This document shows positions 1 through 7,299 of a stretch of 8,725 nt of DNA, in pieces. The stretch's first letter is position 1; every line of letters starts with the position of its first letter. Under the pieces are notes generated by a model. It was not told the origin of the DNA. It ran no database searches and saw only the letters and a list, made by a program, of their open reading frames with translations. Source of the stretch: Candidatus Zixiibacteriota bacterium (GTDB taxonomy: Bacteria > Zixibacteria > MSB-5A5 > GN15 > PGXB01); NCBI GenBank assembly GCA_026397495.1, contig JAPLUS010000301.1, positions 1 to 8,725 of the forward strand, in the 5' to 3' direction. The position numbers and the translations under genes are program-made.

Positions 1-1874
1 AAGGAGTTGACGCCACCGGTTTGATTTTTCCCGATGGAGGTATTGTCGTCAATACCTATCCAAACGCCGGTAGTTATCTGTGGCGTAAAACCAACAAACC
101 AATTATCGCAAAAACCGTCCGAGGTGCCGGTTTTTCCGGCCGCCGGTCGTGTAAATCCAAGCGCACGGGCGCCGCGACCGGTACCGTTGTCAATAACTGA
201 CTGCATCATATTAACCATAATGTAAGCCGTTTGGGCCGACAGCACTTCCTCTTTCTGAATATTGGAATTATCTTCCAGGATATTCCCATAACGGTCGATA
301 ATTTTAAGGATATAACGATAAGGTATTCGGATACCGCCATTGGGGAAAACCGTATAGGCGGAGGCCATATCGATTAATTTAACTTCGCTGGTGCCTATCG
401 CCAAAGAGGCAACCGGATATAAGGGCGTTGTTATCCCCATTTTATTAGCATAAAATATGGCCTGCTCCGGGGCAATTTTCAGCAGGAGTTTTATGGCGAT
501 AAGATTTCTGGACAGCCGCAAGCCGTCGCGGAGAGTCATCTCGCCCATAAATTCATTATCGAAATTCTGTGGACGCCATTCTTTAGAGCCGGGAATTTTA
601 AGAACAATAGAATTATCATAAAATATATCTGACGGGTGATAACCATTATCCATCGCCGCGGTATAGACAAATGGCTTGAAGGAAGAACCCGGCTGACGCA
701 GGGCCTGAACCGCACGGTTAAATTTGCTCTCGACAAAAGATCTTCCCCCAATCAGAACCAATATATTGCCGTTATCATTGGCTATTGTAACCGCCGCCCC
801 TTGTATTCTCTTGTATGCCCGGCGATGAAAGTATTTACCCGAATCGGGAAGAGGGTAAGTGTAGTTGGGATTATTTATGTTATGGACTGACTCATACCAG
901 GCCTGCATTGTATCCAGTTTTTCTCTTAATTCGATTTCGGCCTGTCTTTGAAGATTCCAATCCAATGTCGTCGTGACTTTCAATCCGCCCGAATAGAGTT
1001 CCTCCTCTCCATATTTATCAAGTAAATACTGGCGAACCATTTCAGTAAAATAGGGAGCTTTTCCGAAAGTCTCTTCAGGCGCCTTTAATTTGAGGGGTAG
1101 ATTCCTAAGTGAATCATACTCGCGGCGGGAAATTTTCCCCCAATTATAGTATGAGGATAAGGCGCTATTGCGGATTCTGGTGGCTACGGCGGTTGAATCA
1201 AAGGCGGATATTCGACCGGGAGCTTTGAGAAGCCCGACCAGCAGGGCGCAGTCATTGATAGTCAATTCCTCAACCGGTTTATTGAAATATGTTTTGGCCG
1301 CGGCAGCAATACCGTAAGCGCCTTCCCCAAAGTAATATTGGTTGAGGTACATTTGAAGGATATCTTCCTTTGAGTATGTTCTTTCCAATTTGATGGCTGT
1401 CAAGGCCTCCTTAATTTTCCGCTCAAGTGTCTTCCTCCGATGCAAAAAAAGCATTCGCGCCAACTGCTGCGTTATGGTCGACGCCCCTTGGGCCCGCCGC
1501 CAGCGGAGAATATCAATTATCAGGGCTTTGGCAGTTCTTTCTATATTAATCCCCCAGTGATCGAAAAATTCTCTGTCTTCAACCGCCAGAAGCATGTCAA
1601 TCATATGTTTGGGAATCCTGTCATAAGACGTTATAGCCCGATTTTCATTATAAAACTCCTGAAGCAGGGTTCCATCGACCGCATAAATCTTGGTTTTGAG
1701 AGAAGGCTCAATATTATGCAGACTCTCAAAGGAGGGAAGATCCTGCTGATATATTTTATAAGTTCGGTATAGGAAAATCCCCAGAAAAAGAAAAACAATT
1801 AATGCCAAAATGAGCACTATTCTTAAACGGAAGATGCTCCGTACTGACTTCCCCTTTATCGTCCCTTTAGTCAT
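1..1874 (-). CDS. Class A penicillin-binding protein (PBP1A-type glycosyltransferase/transpeptidase), 3' end cut by window edge
   Basis: The frame is open from ATG at 1874 to the left edge, giving 624 residues without a stop. One membrane helix (about residues 17-36) anchors the protein in the inner membrane, leaving the rest in the periplasm. A GT51 glycosyltransferase domain follows (about 60-235), with EDREFF (catalytic Glu99), GASTITQQLAR (130-140) and YLNQYYFGEGAYGI (176-189). The transpeptidase domain carries the three serine-acyltransferase motifs: SSFK (nucleophile Ser397, Lys400), SRN (455-457) and KTGT (581-584). By family knowledge it polymerises lipid II into glycan strands and cross-links the stem peptides. 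Proteins of this family are usually 700-850 residues, so roughly 100 or more C-terminal residues lie outside. No clear Shine-Dalgarno precedes the ATG, but no other good start sits before the membrane helix. It is divergent from tyrS. The symbol (mrcA/ponA style) is withheld because class A paralogues cannot be told apart here. Confidence 0.95.
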   Translation of the reverse strand, partial: MTKGTIKGKSVRSIFRLRIVLILALIVFLFLGIFLYRTYKIYQQDLPSFESLHNIEPSLKTKIYAVDGTLLQEFYNENRAITSYDRIPKHMIDMLLAVEDREFFDHWGINIERTAKALIIDILRWRRAQGASTITQQLARMLFLHRRKTLERKIKEALTAIKLERTYSKEDILQMYLNQYYFGEGAYGIAAAAKTYFNKPVEELTINDCALLVGLLKAPGRISAFDSTAVATRIRNSALSSYYNWGKISRREYDSLRNLPLKLKAPEETFGKAPYFTEMVRQYLLDKYGEEELYSGGLKVTTTLDWNLQRQAEIELREKLDTMQAWYESVHNINNPNYTYPLPDSGKYFHRRAYKRIQGAAVTIANDNGNILVLIGGRSFVESKFNRAVQALRQPGSSFKPFVYTAAMDNGYHPSDIFYDNSIVLKIPGSKEWRPQNFDNEFMGEMTLRDGLRLSRNLIAIKLLLKIAPEQAIFYANKMGITTPLYPVASLAIGTSEVKLIDMASAYTVFPNGGIRIPYRYILKIIDRYGNILEDNSNIQKEEVLSAQTAYIMVNMMQSVIDNGTGRGARALGFTRPAAGKTGTSDGFCDNWFVGFTPQITTGVWIGIDDNTSIGKNQTGGVNS

Positions 1875-2060
1875 CTGGTCATAAATTGGTTATTTTGTCA
1901 AGCAAGTCAAGTGAAAAGAATGAATTTAAGACCATCTCTAATGATGCATTATATTTATACGGTTGGATATTATATTAGATCGACGAAAATATTGACCTTG
2001 TTTTTTGGTCGATATTTGATTATTCTCGCAACGAACCAAAGCGGAGAGAATTGCCTGAAT
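1875..2060. promoter_or_regulatory. Divergent intergenic region between the PBP gene and tyrS
   Basis: This 186-bp AT-rich spacer must hold the start signals for both divergent genes. On the plus strand TTGACC (1992-1997) is followed after 17 bases by TTTGAT (2015-2020), a plausible sigma-70 pair for tyrS. On the minus strand two TTGAC elements lie 9 bp apart (TTGACT at 1910-1905, TTGACA at 1901-1896) close to the PBP start, but neither has a convincing -10 at the right distance. TATAAT boxes on the minus strand at 1953-1948 and 1974-1969 lack a good -35. The plus frame stays open from ATG at 1911, but its translation has no family resemblance, so I treat this stretch as non-coding. Confidence 0.4.
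1992..2020 (+). promoter_or_regulatory. Candidate sigma-70 promoter for the tyrS operon
   Basis: TTGACC matches the -35 consensus at five of six positions. TTTGAT, 17 bases downstream, matches the -10 consensus at four of six. Predicted transcription would begin about 35 bases before the tyrS ATG. The -35 box falls in the left arm of a short inverted repeat (1991-1997 with 2007-2013), which could be an operator or chance. Confidence 0.35.
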
Positions 2061-3278
2061 ATGTCAAAAGAGTTTGAGCGTCAATTTGAAATAATCTCCC
2101 GAGGGGCAGTTGAGGTCCTTCCTGAAGAGGAATTCAAGGAACGTCTTAAGAAATCGATTGAGGACAATGAACCCTTACGAGTTAAACAGGGTTTTGATCC
2201 AACCGCTCCGGATATTCATTTGGGTCATACTGTAGGTTTGCGCAAACTAAGGCAGTTTCAGGAATTGGGTCATCAGGTGGTTCTGATTATCGGAGATTAT
2301 ACCGCTCTGGTCGGTGATCCCTCCGGTCGCTCAGCCACGCGTCCCCAGCTTGCCTACGATAAAATAGTTGCGAATGCTGAAACCTACAAGAGTCAGTTCT
2401 TTAAAATTCTCGATGAATCAAAAACCGAAATCCATTTTAATGGCGAATGGTTCTCCGATATGAGTTTTAAAGATATTATGGAGCTGGCGGCTAAATTTAC
2501 GGTGGCCAGAATTCTTGAGCGGGATGATTTTGATATTCGATATAAGGCCGGACTTCCCATATCGGTTCATGAACTGTTTTATCCTCTAATGCAGGCTTAT
2601 GATTCGGTGGCAGTCAAGGCGGATATCGAAATTGGGGCTACCGAACAGAAGTTCAATCTTTTGACAGGACGAGATATTCAGCTCGATTTCGGGGTTCAGC
2701 CGCAGTTGGTGTTGACGCTTCCGGTGCTGATAGGGATTGATGGGCAAAACAGAATGTCAAAATCCATGGGAAATTATATTGGAATAGATGAGGCGCCCAA
2801 TGAGATATTCGGCAAGGTGATGTCTATTCCTGATGAGTTGATATATTCCTATTTTGAATTAGTAACCGATGTTCCCTTAAGCCGCCTGATGGAAATAAAA
2901 ATGCTATTGCAGGATAAAACAGTTAATCCAATGAATATCAAGCAGGAATTAGGGGAGAGGCTGGTGGCAATGTACCATTCCCCGGATATCGCCGCCGGAG
3001 CGAGAGTGGAATTCGAGCGGGTTTTTTCCAAAGGACAAGAGCCGGAGGAAATTCCCAAATTCGACTGTCGCGGTTATGGCGATCATATCTGGATTGTAAA
3101 ATTGCTGATCGATTCAAATTTGGCCGCTTCCAGCAGTGAGGCACGGCGTCTTATTAAGGGGGGAGGCGTAACCATTGACGGAGAAAAAGTTTTGGATGAA
3201 AATACCAATGTTACAATTAAGAATGATATGCTTCTCAGGGCCGGCAAGAGGAAATTTCTGCGTTTAATATGCCGTTAA
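2061..3278 (+). CDS. tyrS: Tyrosyl-tRNA synthetase (type 2)
   Basis: This cytoplasmic enzyme attaches tyrosine to tRNA-Tyr with ATP. From ATG 2061 it has 405 residues, matching the ~400-residue type-2 bacterial TyrRS. The class I signatures are HLGH (53-56) and RMSKS (231-235, the KMSKS loop). Between them lie FDPTAPDIHLGHTVGLRKL (45-63), the tyrosine-pocket segment YPLMQAYDS (174-182) and GATEQKFN (192-199), the type-2 form of the GGTDQ region. A C-terminal S4 RNA-binding domain spans about 343-400 and the protein ends in a typical GKRKFLR tail. The frame extends upstream to ATG 1911, but those 50 extra residues are hydrophobic, family-unlike and overlap the promoter region. GGAG at 2043-2046 is a somewhat distant Shine-Dalgarno for 2061. 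It is first in a unit with two lipoprotein genes. No T-box-like leader is visible; the leader is too short. Confidence 0.96.
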   Translation: MSKEFERQFEIISRGAVEVLPEEEFKERLKKSIEDNEPLRVKQGFDPTAPDIHLGHTVGLRKLRQFQELGHQVVLIIGDYTALVGDPSGRSATRPQLAYDKIVANAETYKSQFFKILDESKTEIHFNGEWFSDMSFKDIMELAAKFTVARILERDDFDIRYKAGLPISVHELFYPLMQAYDSVAVKADIEIGATEQKFNLLTGRDIQLDFGVQPQLVLTLPVLIGIDGQNRMSKSMGNYIGIDEAPNEIFGKVMSIPDELIYSYFELVTDVPLSRLMEIKMLLQDKTVNPMNIKQELGERLVAMYHSPDIAAGARVEFERVFSKGQEPEEIPKFDCRGYGDHIWIVKLLIDSNLAASSSEARRLIKGGGVTIDGEKVLDENTNVTIKNDMLLRAGKRKFLRLICR

Positions 3279-3310
3279 AATTACAACATAAATTGAATGA
3301 TCTGTCTGCC

Positions 3311-4918
3311 ATGAACCGGATATTAATTTTCCCCCTCATATTGTTAATTATCATAGGAATTGGAAGCTGCGGGGGCAATAAGGTTTTCAAGGGGATTAAA
3401 GGAGATGAATTTAAACTGCCGCCTTTGCCTGAAAGAAATATCGTTGATGAGCGAGCTTTTTCGTATTTTGTTAATGGTCATATTTTTGAGACCTTCGGTA
3501 ATCTGTCTATGGCTAATCGTCAATATGCGGAGGCCTTGAGATATTGTCTGAATTGCGGTGAAATAAGGTACTCTTATGCGTTGACTTATTTTTATCTTAG
3601 TGATTTTAGACGAGCCATAACGGAGAGTGAGAAGATTTCTCCAAAGGGGGTTGAAGCCTGGCTTCTGATGGCCGATAGTTATCATGCGCTGGGAATAGAT
3701 GATTCAGCTCAAATGGCCTACCGACAGGCCGCCGGGTTTAATCCCGGCAATATCACCGTCTACCGTAATCTGGCCGCCTATTTTCAGAAGGAAAATAAAT
3801 TAGATTCCGCCGTTTGGGCCTATGAAAATTTAGCCAGGCTTTCACCGGGCTATAAAGTTTTCCAGGAAATAGGAAATTTACAACTACGTCTTGGCAATTT
3901 AGATAAAGCGCGTGATAGTTATCTTGGATCAATAGCGCTTGACTCCAGCGAAAACAATATTCGTTCTTATCTGGGATTGTCGGTTATTTCTGAAAACGCG
4001 GGTGACCAGCTCGCCGCTAAACAATATACGGAAACGGCCGCCAGACTGTCTCCGCAAAATGTCCTGATTCAAAATCGGCTTTTGGGATTTTATCAAGAAA
4101 ATGATGAATTAGATAAAGCCATCCGGACCGCTAAAACGGTTGTCACTTTGGCCCCCATAGATAAAAATGCTGTCAGAAGATTGGCCCTTACCTATTATTT
4201 GGCTGACAGTTTAAGAGCAGCTGACTCCATTTTTACCGATCTTCTCAAAGCAGGCGATGAGAATGTCATCAATTATTATTATTGCGGACGAATTGCTTAC
4301 CTCCAGAAAGATTATAAAAAGGCGAAAGAGGCCTTTACCCGTATTGCTGTTATGGCTGATTCTTTAGTTGATGCCTGGTTACATCTGGGGCTGATATATC
4401 AGGCTCAAGATTCAACCAATGAGGAGATTGCGGTTTATACTTTAGCTCTACAGCATATGCGCAATTCCGATGATTCTATCAGAATAATGTTACTCCTGGG
4501 CACAACGCTGGAGAAAAAGGGTGATTTTGAACATTCCGCAGATATGTTTGAAAAAATATTGGCGCTGCGTCCCGATCATAGTCAATCTCTCAATTATTTG
4601 GGTTATATGCTTGCCGAGAGAGGAATTAAGCTTGATTATGCTCTTCATCTAATAGAAAAGGCTCTGGCACTTCAACCTGAAAATGGCGCCTATATCGATA
4701 GTTATGGTTGGATCTTATACAAAAGAGGAGATTATCCGGCTGCCCTAAAGGAGCTCCTCCGTGCCTATCAGAAGATTGATGATGACGCCACTATCTTAAA
4801 TCATATTGGCGATGCCTATAAAGCGCTTGGGGATATCCCCAAGGCCAAATTATATTGGGAAAAGGCTCTTATACTTGACCCCCAAAATGGAAATCTTAAG
4901 GAGAAACTGGGAAAGTGA
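3311..4918 (+). CDS. TPR-repeat lipoprotein, function unknown
   Basis: From ATG 3311 the protein has 535 residues. It opens with a lipoprotein signal peptide: a short basic start (MNR), a run of Ile/Leu, then lipobox IGSC with Cys20 as the lipidation site. The remainder is almost entirely tetratricopeptide repeats, roughly a dozen or more. Clear copies include NYLGYMLAERG (428-438), AYIDSYGWILYKRGDYPAALKE starting near 460, and HIGDAYKALGDIPKAKLYWEKALILDP near 498. The C-terminal block resembles outer-membrane TPR lipoproteins widespread in Gram-negative bacteria, which act as protein-binding scaffolds; the partner here is unknown. An in-frame ATG at 3269, overlapping the tyrS end by 10 bases, has GAGGA at 3248-3252 (long spacing) and would add 14 residues before the signal peptide. 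I prefer 3311 for its canonical signal peptide, though it lacks a Shine-Dalgarno. The stop TGA overlaps the GTG start of the next gene, implying translational coupling. Confidence 0.85.
   Translation: MNRILIFPLILLIIIGIGSCGGNKVFKGIKGDEFKLPPLPERNIVDERAFSYFVNGHIFETFGNLSMANRQYAEALRYCLNCGEIRYSYALTYFYLSDFRRAITESEKISPKGVEAWLLMADSYHALGIDDSAQMAYRQAAGFNPGNITVYRNLAAYFQKENKLDSAVWAYENLARLSPGYKVFQEIGNLQLRLGNLDKARDSYLGSIALDSSENNIRSYLGLSVISENAGDQLAAKQYTETAARLSPQNVLIQNRLLGFYQENDELDKAIRTAKTVVTLAPIDKNAVRRLALTYYLADSLRAADSIFTDLLKAGDENVINYYYCGRIAYLQKDYKKAKEAFTRIAVMADSLVDAWLHLGLIYQAQDSTNEEIAVYTLALQHMRNSDDSIRIMLLLGTTLEKKGDFEHSADMFEKILALRPDHSQSLNYLGYMLAERGIKLDYALHLIEKALALQPENGAYIDSYGWILYKRGDYPAALKELLRAYQKIDDDATILNHIGDAYKALGDIPKAKLYWEKALILDPQNGNLKEKLGK
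4898..4903 (+). promoter_or_regulatory. Ribosome binding site for the GTG-started Ig-like gene
   Basis: AAGGAG lies inside the last codons of the TPR gene, 11 bases before GTG 4915. It supports the non-ATG start, which overlaps the preceding TGA (4916-4918). Confidence 0.7.
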
Positions 4919-6708
4919 ATTCCAGAAAGCAACAGCATCTTGTTTTTCTGGCCTTGTTTCTCATATTCGCTTTGGCCGGATGCGCCAAAATTGAACTTCC
5001 GCCCGGCGGACCAATTGATAGGACCGGCCCGTTCATATTAGTGACTGTTCCATCTCCCGATTCCACCCGCGTTCCCCGTGATAATTTGATTTCCATCCAA
5101 TTTTCCGAAGAGGTAAATAGAAAATCCGCCGAAGCGGCAACCTTTATCTCGCCGCGTGTTAAAGAGGGAATTAAATATAATTGGCATGGAAGGACTATGA
5201 ATATGGTCATGCCCGATTCTTTTATTCCCAATACCACGTATATAGTCAACCTTGGCACTACCCTTGTCGATTTCCGAAACAATAAAATGGCTAAGTCATT
5301 TCAATTCGCATTTTCGACCGGAGAAAATATCGCCGAGGGCAGAATTATAGGCATGGTTTTTCAACAGAATAAACCTGCTGCCGGTATAACAATCGCGCTG
5401 TATGACTCCCTTTTTCTGACTAATGGGAAAAGTTTTGATTCCATTTATCCTTTATATCTTACTCAATCCGGTGATAGCGGTAACTATGGGCTACAGTACT
5501 TGCCCAATGGAAAATATATGCTTCTTGCTTTTGAGGATAAGAATAAGAATCAATTATTCGATTATTCCGATGAAGCCTATGGTTTGCCCGACCGTTTGGC
5601 CCGTATCTCGCCGGAATTTCCTATGCCTGATATAAATTTCAGCATTGTTAAAGGAGACACATCATCGATATCGATATTATCAGCCTCTTTGACTTCGGAT
5701 TATCTGATAAGGGTTCGTTTTTCGAAGACTATACCAGGGGTAATATTCAAAAAGGATCCAACTAAAATATTTTTACTTCCTGAAGGAAATAATCAACCGG
5801 TCTTAAACCCTGCCGCCATACTGGAAAATGAAGATGATACGGTCTCCAGCTATAATTTACAATTTAATGGTTTAAATGACGGGAATTATCGACTTCGTCT
5901 TGAGAGCAATATATTTGACCATAATGATAGCTCCGGGTTTATTGAAAGCGGCACTTTTTCTATTAAGCTGGATACGGATAAAACCCCTCCGGCAATTATG
6001 TCGGTTTCTCATTCCGAGAAGATTATATTCCCTAATGATAGTATTATTGTAATTCAGTTTTCGGAACCAATTGGCAAGCCCCAATATACGGACAGTCTTA
6101 TTACCATAACTACCGCCGATAGCACCATTCTGCCGATAAATCTACGCTGGCCTGATGACTTCAGAGCGAAAATAAGTATTAGCACATTGGAATGGGGAGA
6201 GGAGTATAAAATCAGCGTTTGCCTTCGGAATTTGTGCGACCTGTACGGCAATAGGGGAGGGGATTCGACCATAATATTCACTTTCAAAACCTATTCTCAA
6301 GATTCCCTGGGCAATATCTCCGGCCGAGTCGGTTATAATCCCGGCTTTGATACCACCGGCATTCCCTATCTTCTTCTTAATAGGATGGACGACAAAAGAC
6401 CTTTCATACAGACTATTTCAAACGGACGATTTAATTTCCAGCTTCCACCCGGGAAATATATTTTATCGGGTTTTATTGATAGAAATGGCAATGGTCAATA
6501 TGATAAGGGAACTCTGTTGCCATTCGGCTTTGCGGAGACTATGGGTATTTATCCCGATACGGTAAAGGTTAGGGCTCGTTTTGAGACATTCATAGTTAGT
6601 AATCCGCTTAGAGTAGGGGTCCCCAGAGTTTTAGAACTACACGTCGATTTCTGGCATTGGCGTTCTTTTCATCGGGAAGTGCCACCGGCTTGCTCTTGCC
6701 GTAGCTGA
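4915..6708 (+). CDS. Lipoprotein with duplicated Big_5 Ig-like and prealbumin-like domains
   Basis: GTG start, 597 residues. A signal peptide ends in lipobox LAGC (Cys23), followed by a Pro/Gly-rich linker (PPGGPIDRTGPF), typical of surface or periplasmic lipoproteins of Bacteroidetes and relatives. Two similar modules follow. Module 1 has a Big_5/SbsA-type Ig-like domain (about 37-135; IQFSEEV, FAFSTG) then a carboxypeptidase-regulatory/prealbumin-like domain (140-245; GKYMLLAFEDKNKNQLFD). Module 2 repeats the order (about 357-458; IQFSEPI, FTFKT; then 465-557; GKYILSGFIDRNGNGQYD). Residues 250-350 may be a further beta domain. No catalytic motif is seen, so a structural or carbohydrate/protein-binding role is an inference. 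The tail from about residue 558 looks unlike the family; residues 565-597 are antisense to the Pal-like gene and may be read-through past a lost or shifted stop. It is translationally coupled to the TPR lipoprotein gene. Confidence 0.82.
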   Translation: MNSRKQQHLVFLALFLIFALAGCAKIELPPGGPIDRTGPFILVTVPSPDSTRVPRDNLISIQFSEEVNRKSAEAATFISPRVKEGIKYNWHGRTMNMVMPDSFIPNTTYIVNLGTTLVDFRNNKMAKSFQFAFSTGENIAEGRIIGMVFQQNKPAAGITIALYDSLFLTNGKSFDSIYPLYLTQSGDSGNYGLQYLPNGKYMLLAFEDKNKNQLFDYSDEAYGLPDRLARISPEFPMPDINFSIVKGDTSSISILSASLTSDYLIRVRFSKTIPGVIFKKDPTKIFLLPEGNNQPVLNPAAILENEDDTVSSYNLQFNGLNDGNYRLRLESNIFDHNDSSGFIESGTFSIKLDTDKTPPAIMSVSHSEKIIFPNDSIIVIQFSEPIGKPQYTDSLITITTADSTILPINLRWPDDFRAKISISTLEWGEEYKISVCLRNLCDLYGNRGGDSTIIFTFKTYSQDSLGNISGRVGYNPGFDTTGIPYLLLNRMDDKRPFIQTISNGRFNFQLPPGKYILSGFIDRNGNGQYDKGTLLPFGFAETMGIYPDTVKVRARFETFIVSNPLRVGVPRVLELHVDFWHWRSFHREVPPACSCRS

Positions 6709-7204
6709 CCGTGAACATGCGATAAAGAGCTATTCCAAAATGGTCAGTTAGATATGTTTTGACCGATTCGGCTCTCTGAATACCGAGTTGGAAATTATGC
6801 TTAGCAGAACCGTTCCGATCAGCATGGCCGGCAACTTCAAGAATTGAATGAGGATTATCGATCATTTTCTGACCGAGCCCTTCAATATTATCACGGGTCG
6901 GCTGATTTAATTCATAGCTATCAAAATCAAAATTTATAGTTCCTTCCCATATAACCTGATAATTCTCAAAACCTTTAGTCTGATTGAGAGCTTTATCAGT
7001 TTTCTGAGACAATTCCTGAGTTAGGATTTCAATCTTTCGTATCTCTTCGGCATTCATAGCCGACTGTGTTTTAACACCATTAACGTCGGCCTGGACTTTC
7101 GCCTGCATTTCAGACATCTTTTGGTCAACATACCCCTTGCTGGCGCATCCGGAAAGCAATAAGGCCACAGAGATGATGGCCAACAATAGAATCTTTGTGT
7201 GCAT
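6608..7204 (-). CDS. Pal-like OmpA-domain lipoprotein
   Basis: ATG at 7204 with GGAGG just upstream gives 198 residues; a longer frame to 7267 is rejected because it runs through the promoter. The signal peptide ends in LLSGC (Cys20 lipidated). A heptad-rich, probably coiled-coil segment follows (about 25-80), then an OmpA C-terminal domain (about 85-192) with INFDFDSYEL, GHADRNGSAKHNFQLGIQRAESV and the NARNRRVVLKL end. In this family the Asp of the GHxD loop and the Arg of the RAESV helix bind diaminopimelate, so the protein should tether the outer membrane to peptidoglycan. E. coli Pal is shorter (173 residues) and lacks this coiled coil; the coiled coil recalls Lpp-type spacers. No tol genes are adjacent, so true Pal (Tol-Pal) function is not shown. 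Its 3' end overlaps the convergent Ig-like gene by about 100 bases. Confidence 0.9.
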   Translation of the reverse strand: MHTKILLLAIISVALLLSGCASKGYVDQKMSEMQAKVQADVNGVKTQSAMNAEEIRKIEILTQELSQKTDKALNQTKGFENYQVIWEGTINFDFDSYELNQPTRDNIEGLGQKMIDNPHSILEVAGHADRNGSAKHNFQLGIQRAESVKTYLTDHFGIALYRMFTVSYGKSKPVALPDEKNANARNRRVVLKLWGPLL

Positions 7205-7207
7205 TAA

Positions 7208-7213
7208 TCCTCC
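7208..7213 (-). promoter_or_regulatory. Ribosome binding site of the Pal-like gene
   Basis: GGAGGA on the minus strand lies directly before TTA and the ATG at 7204, a strong but slightly close Shine-Dalgarno. It fixes the start at the lipoprotein signal peptide instead of the longer frame beginning at 7267. Confidence 0.75.
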
Positions 7214-7248
7214 AATATTTATTATAGATTTTAATATTATTTGTAGAA

Positions 7249-7277
7249 GATATATATACCAAACCAAATATTGTCAA
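7249..7277 (-). promoter_or_regulatory. Sigma-70-type promoter of the Pal-like gene
   Basis: On the minus strand a perfect TTGACA (7277-7272) is followed after 17 bases by TATATC (7254-7249) within an alternating TA run; TATATA two bases earlier is an alternative -10. Transcription would start near 7242, giving a leader of about 38 bases. The promoter lies between the permease stop (7300) and the Pal-like start, so this gene probably has its own transcript even though it follows the ABC genes on the same strand. Confidence 0.6.
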
Positions 7278-7299
7278 GCTAAAAAAAGGAATACCTAAG

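Noticed and set aside
1440..1772. Plus-strand open frame of 110 codons
   Set aside because: It is opposite the highly conserved glycosyltransferase domain of the PBP gene and its translation resembles no family; it is a shadow frame.
1911..2060. N-terminal extension of tyrS starting at ATG 1911
   Set aside because: The 50 added residues do not resemble TyrRS, overlap the likely promoter, and the 405-residue form matches the type-2 family length and N-terminus.
1875..2060. T-box riboswitch upstream of tyrS
   Set aside because: The leader is too short and AT-rich, with no specifier stem or terminator/antiterminator pair visible.
4896..5282. Minus-strand open frame of 128 codons opposite the Ig-like gene
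   Set aside because: The plus strand encodes a clear lipoprotein signal peptide and Ig-like domain here; the antisense translation has no recognisable motif and no ribosome-binding site.
6615..6626. GGGGTCCCC palindrome between the convergent genes as a terminator
   Set aside because: There is no room for a loop and no T-run follows; it lies within both coding sequences.
7205..7267. Longer start for the Pal-like gene at 7267
   Set aside because: It would place 21 extra residues before a canonical lipoprotein signal peptide, run through the proposed -10 region, and ignore the GGAGG site just before ATG 7204.
7278..7299. Rho-independent terminator after the ABC permeases (T-run on the minus strand at 7287-7281)
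   Set aside because: The T-run is preceded only by a 3-bp AGG/CCT stem with a TATT loop, too weak to call.
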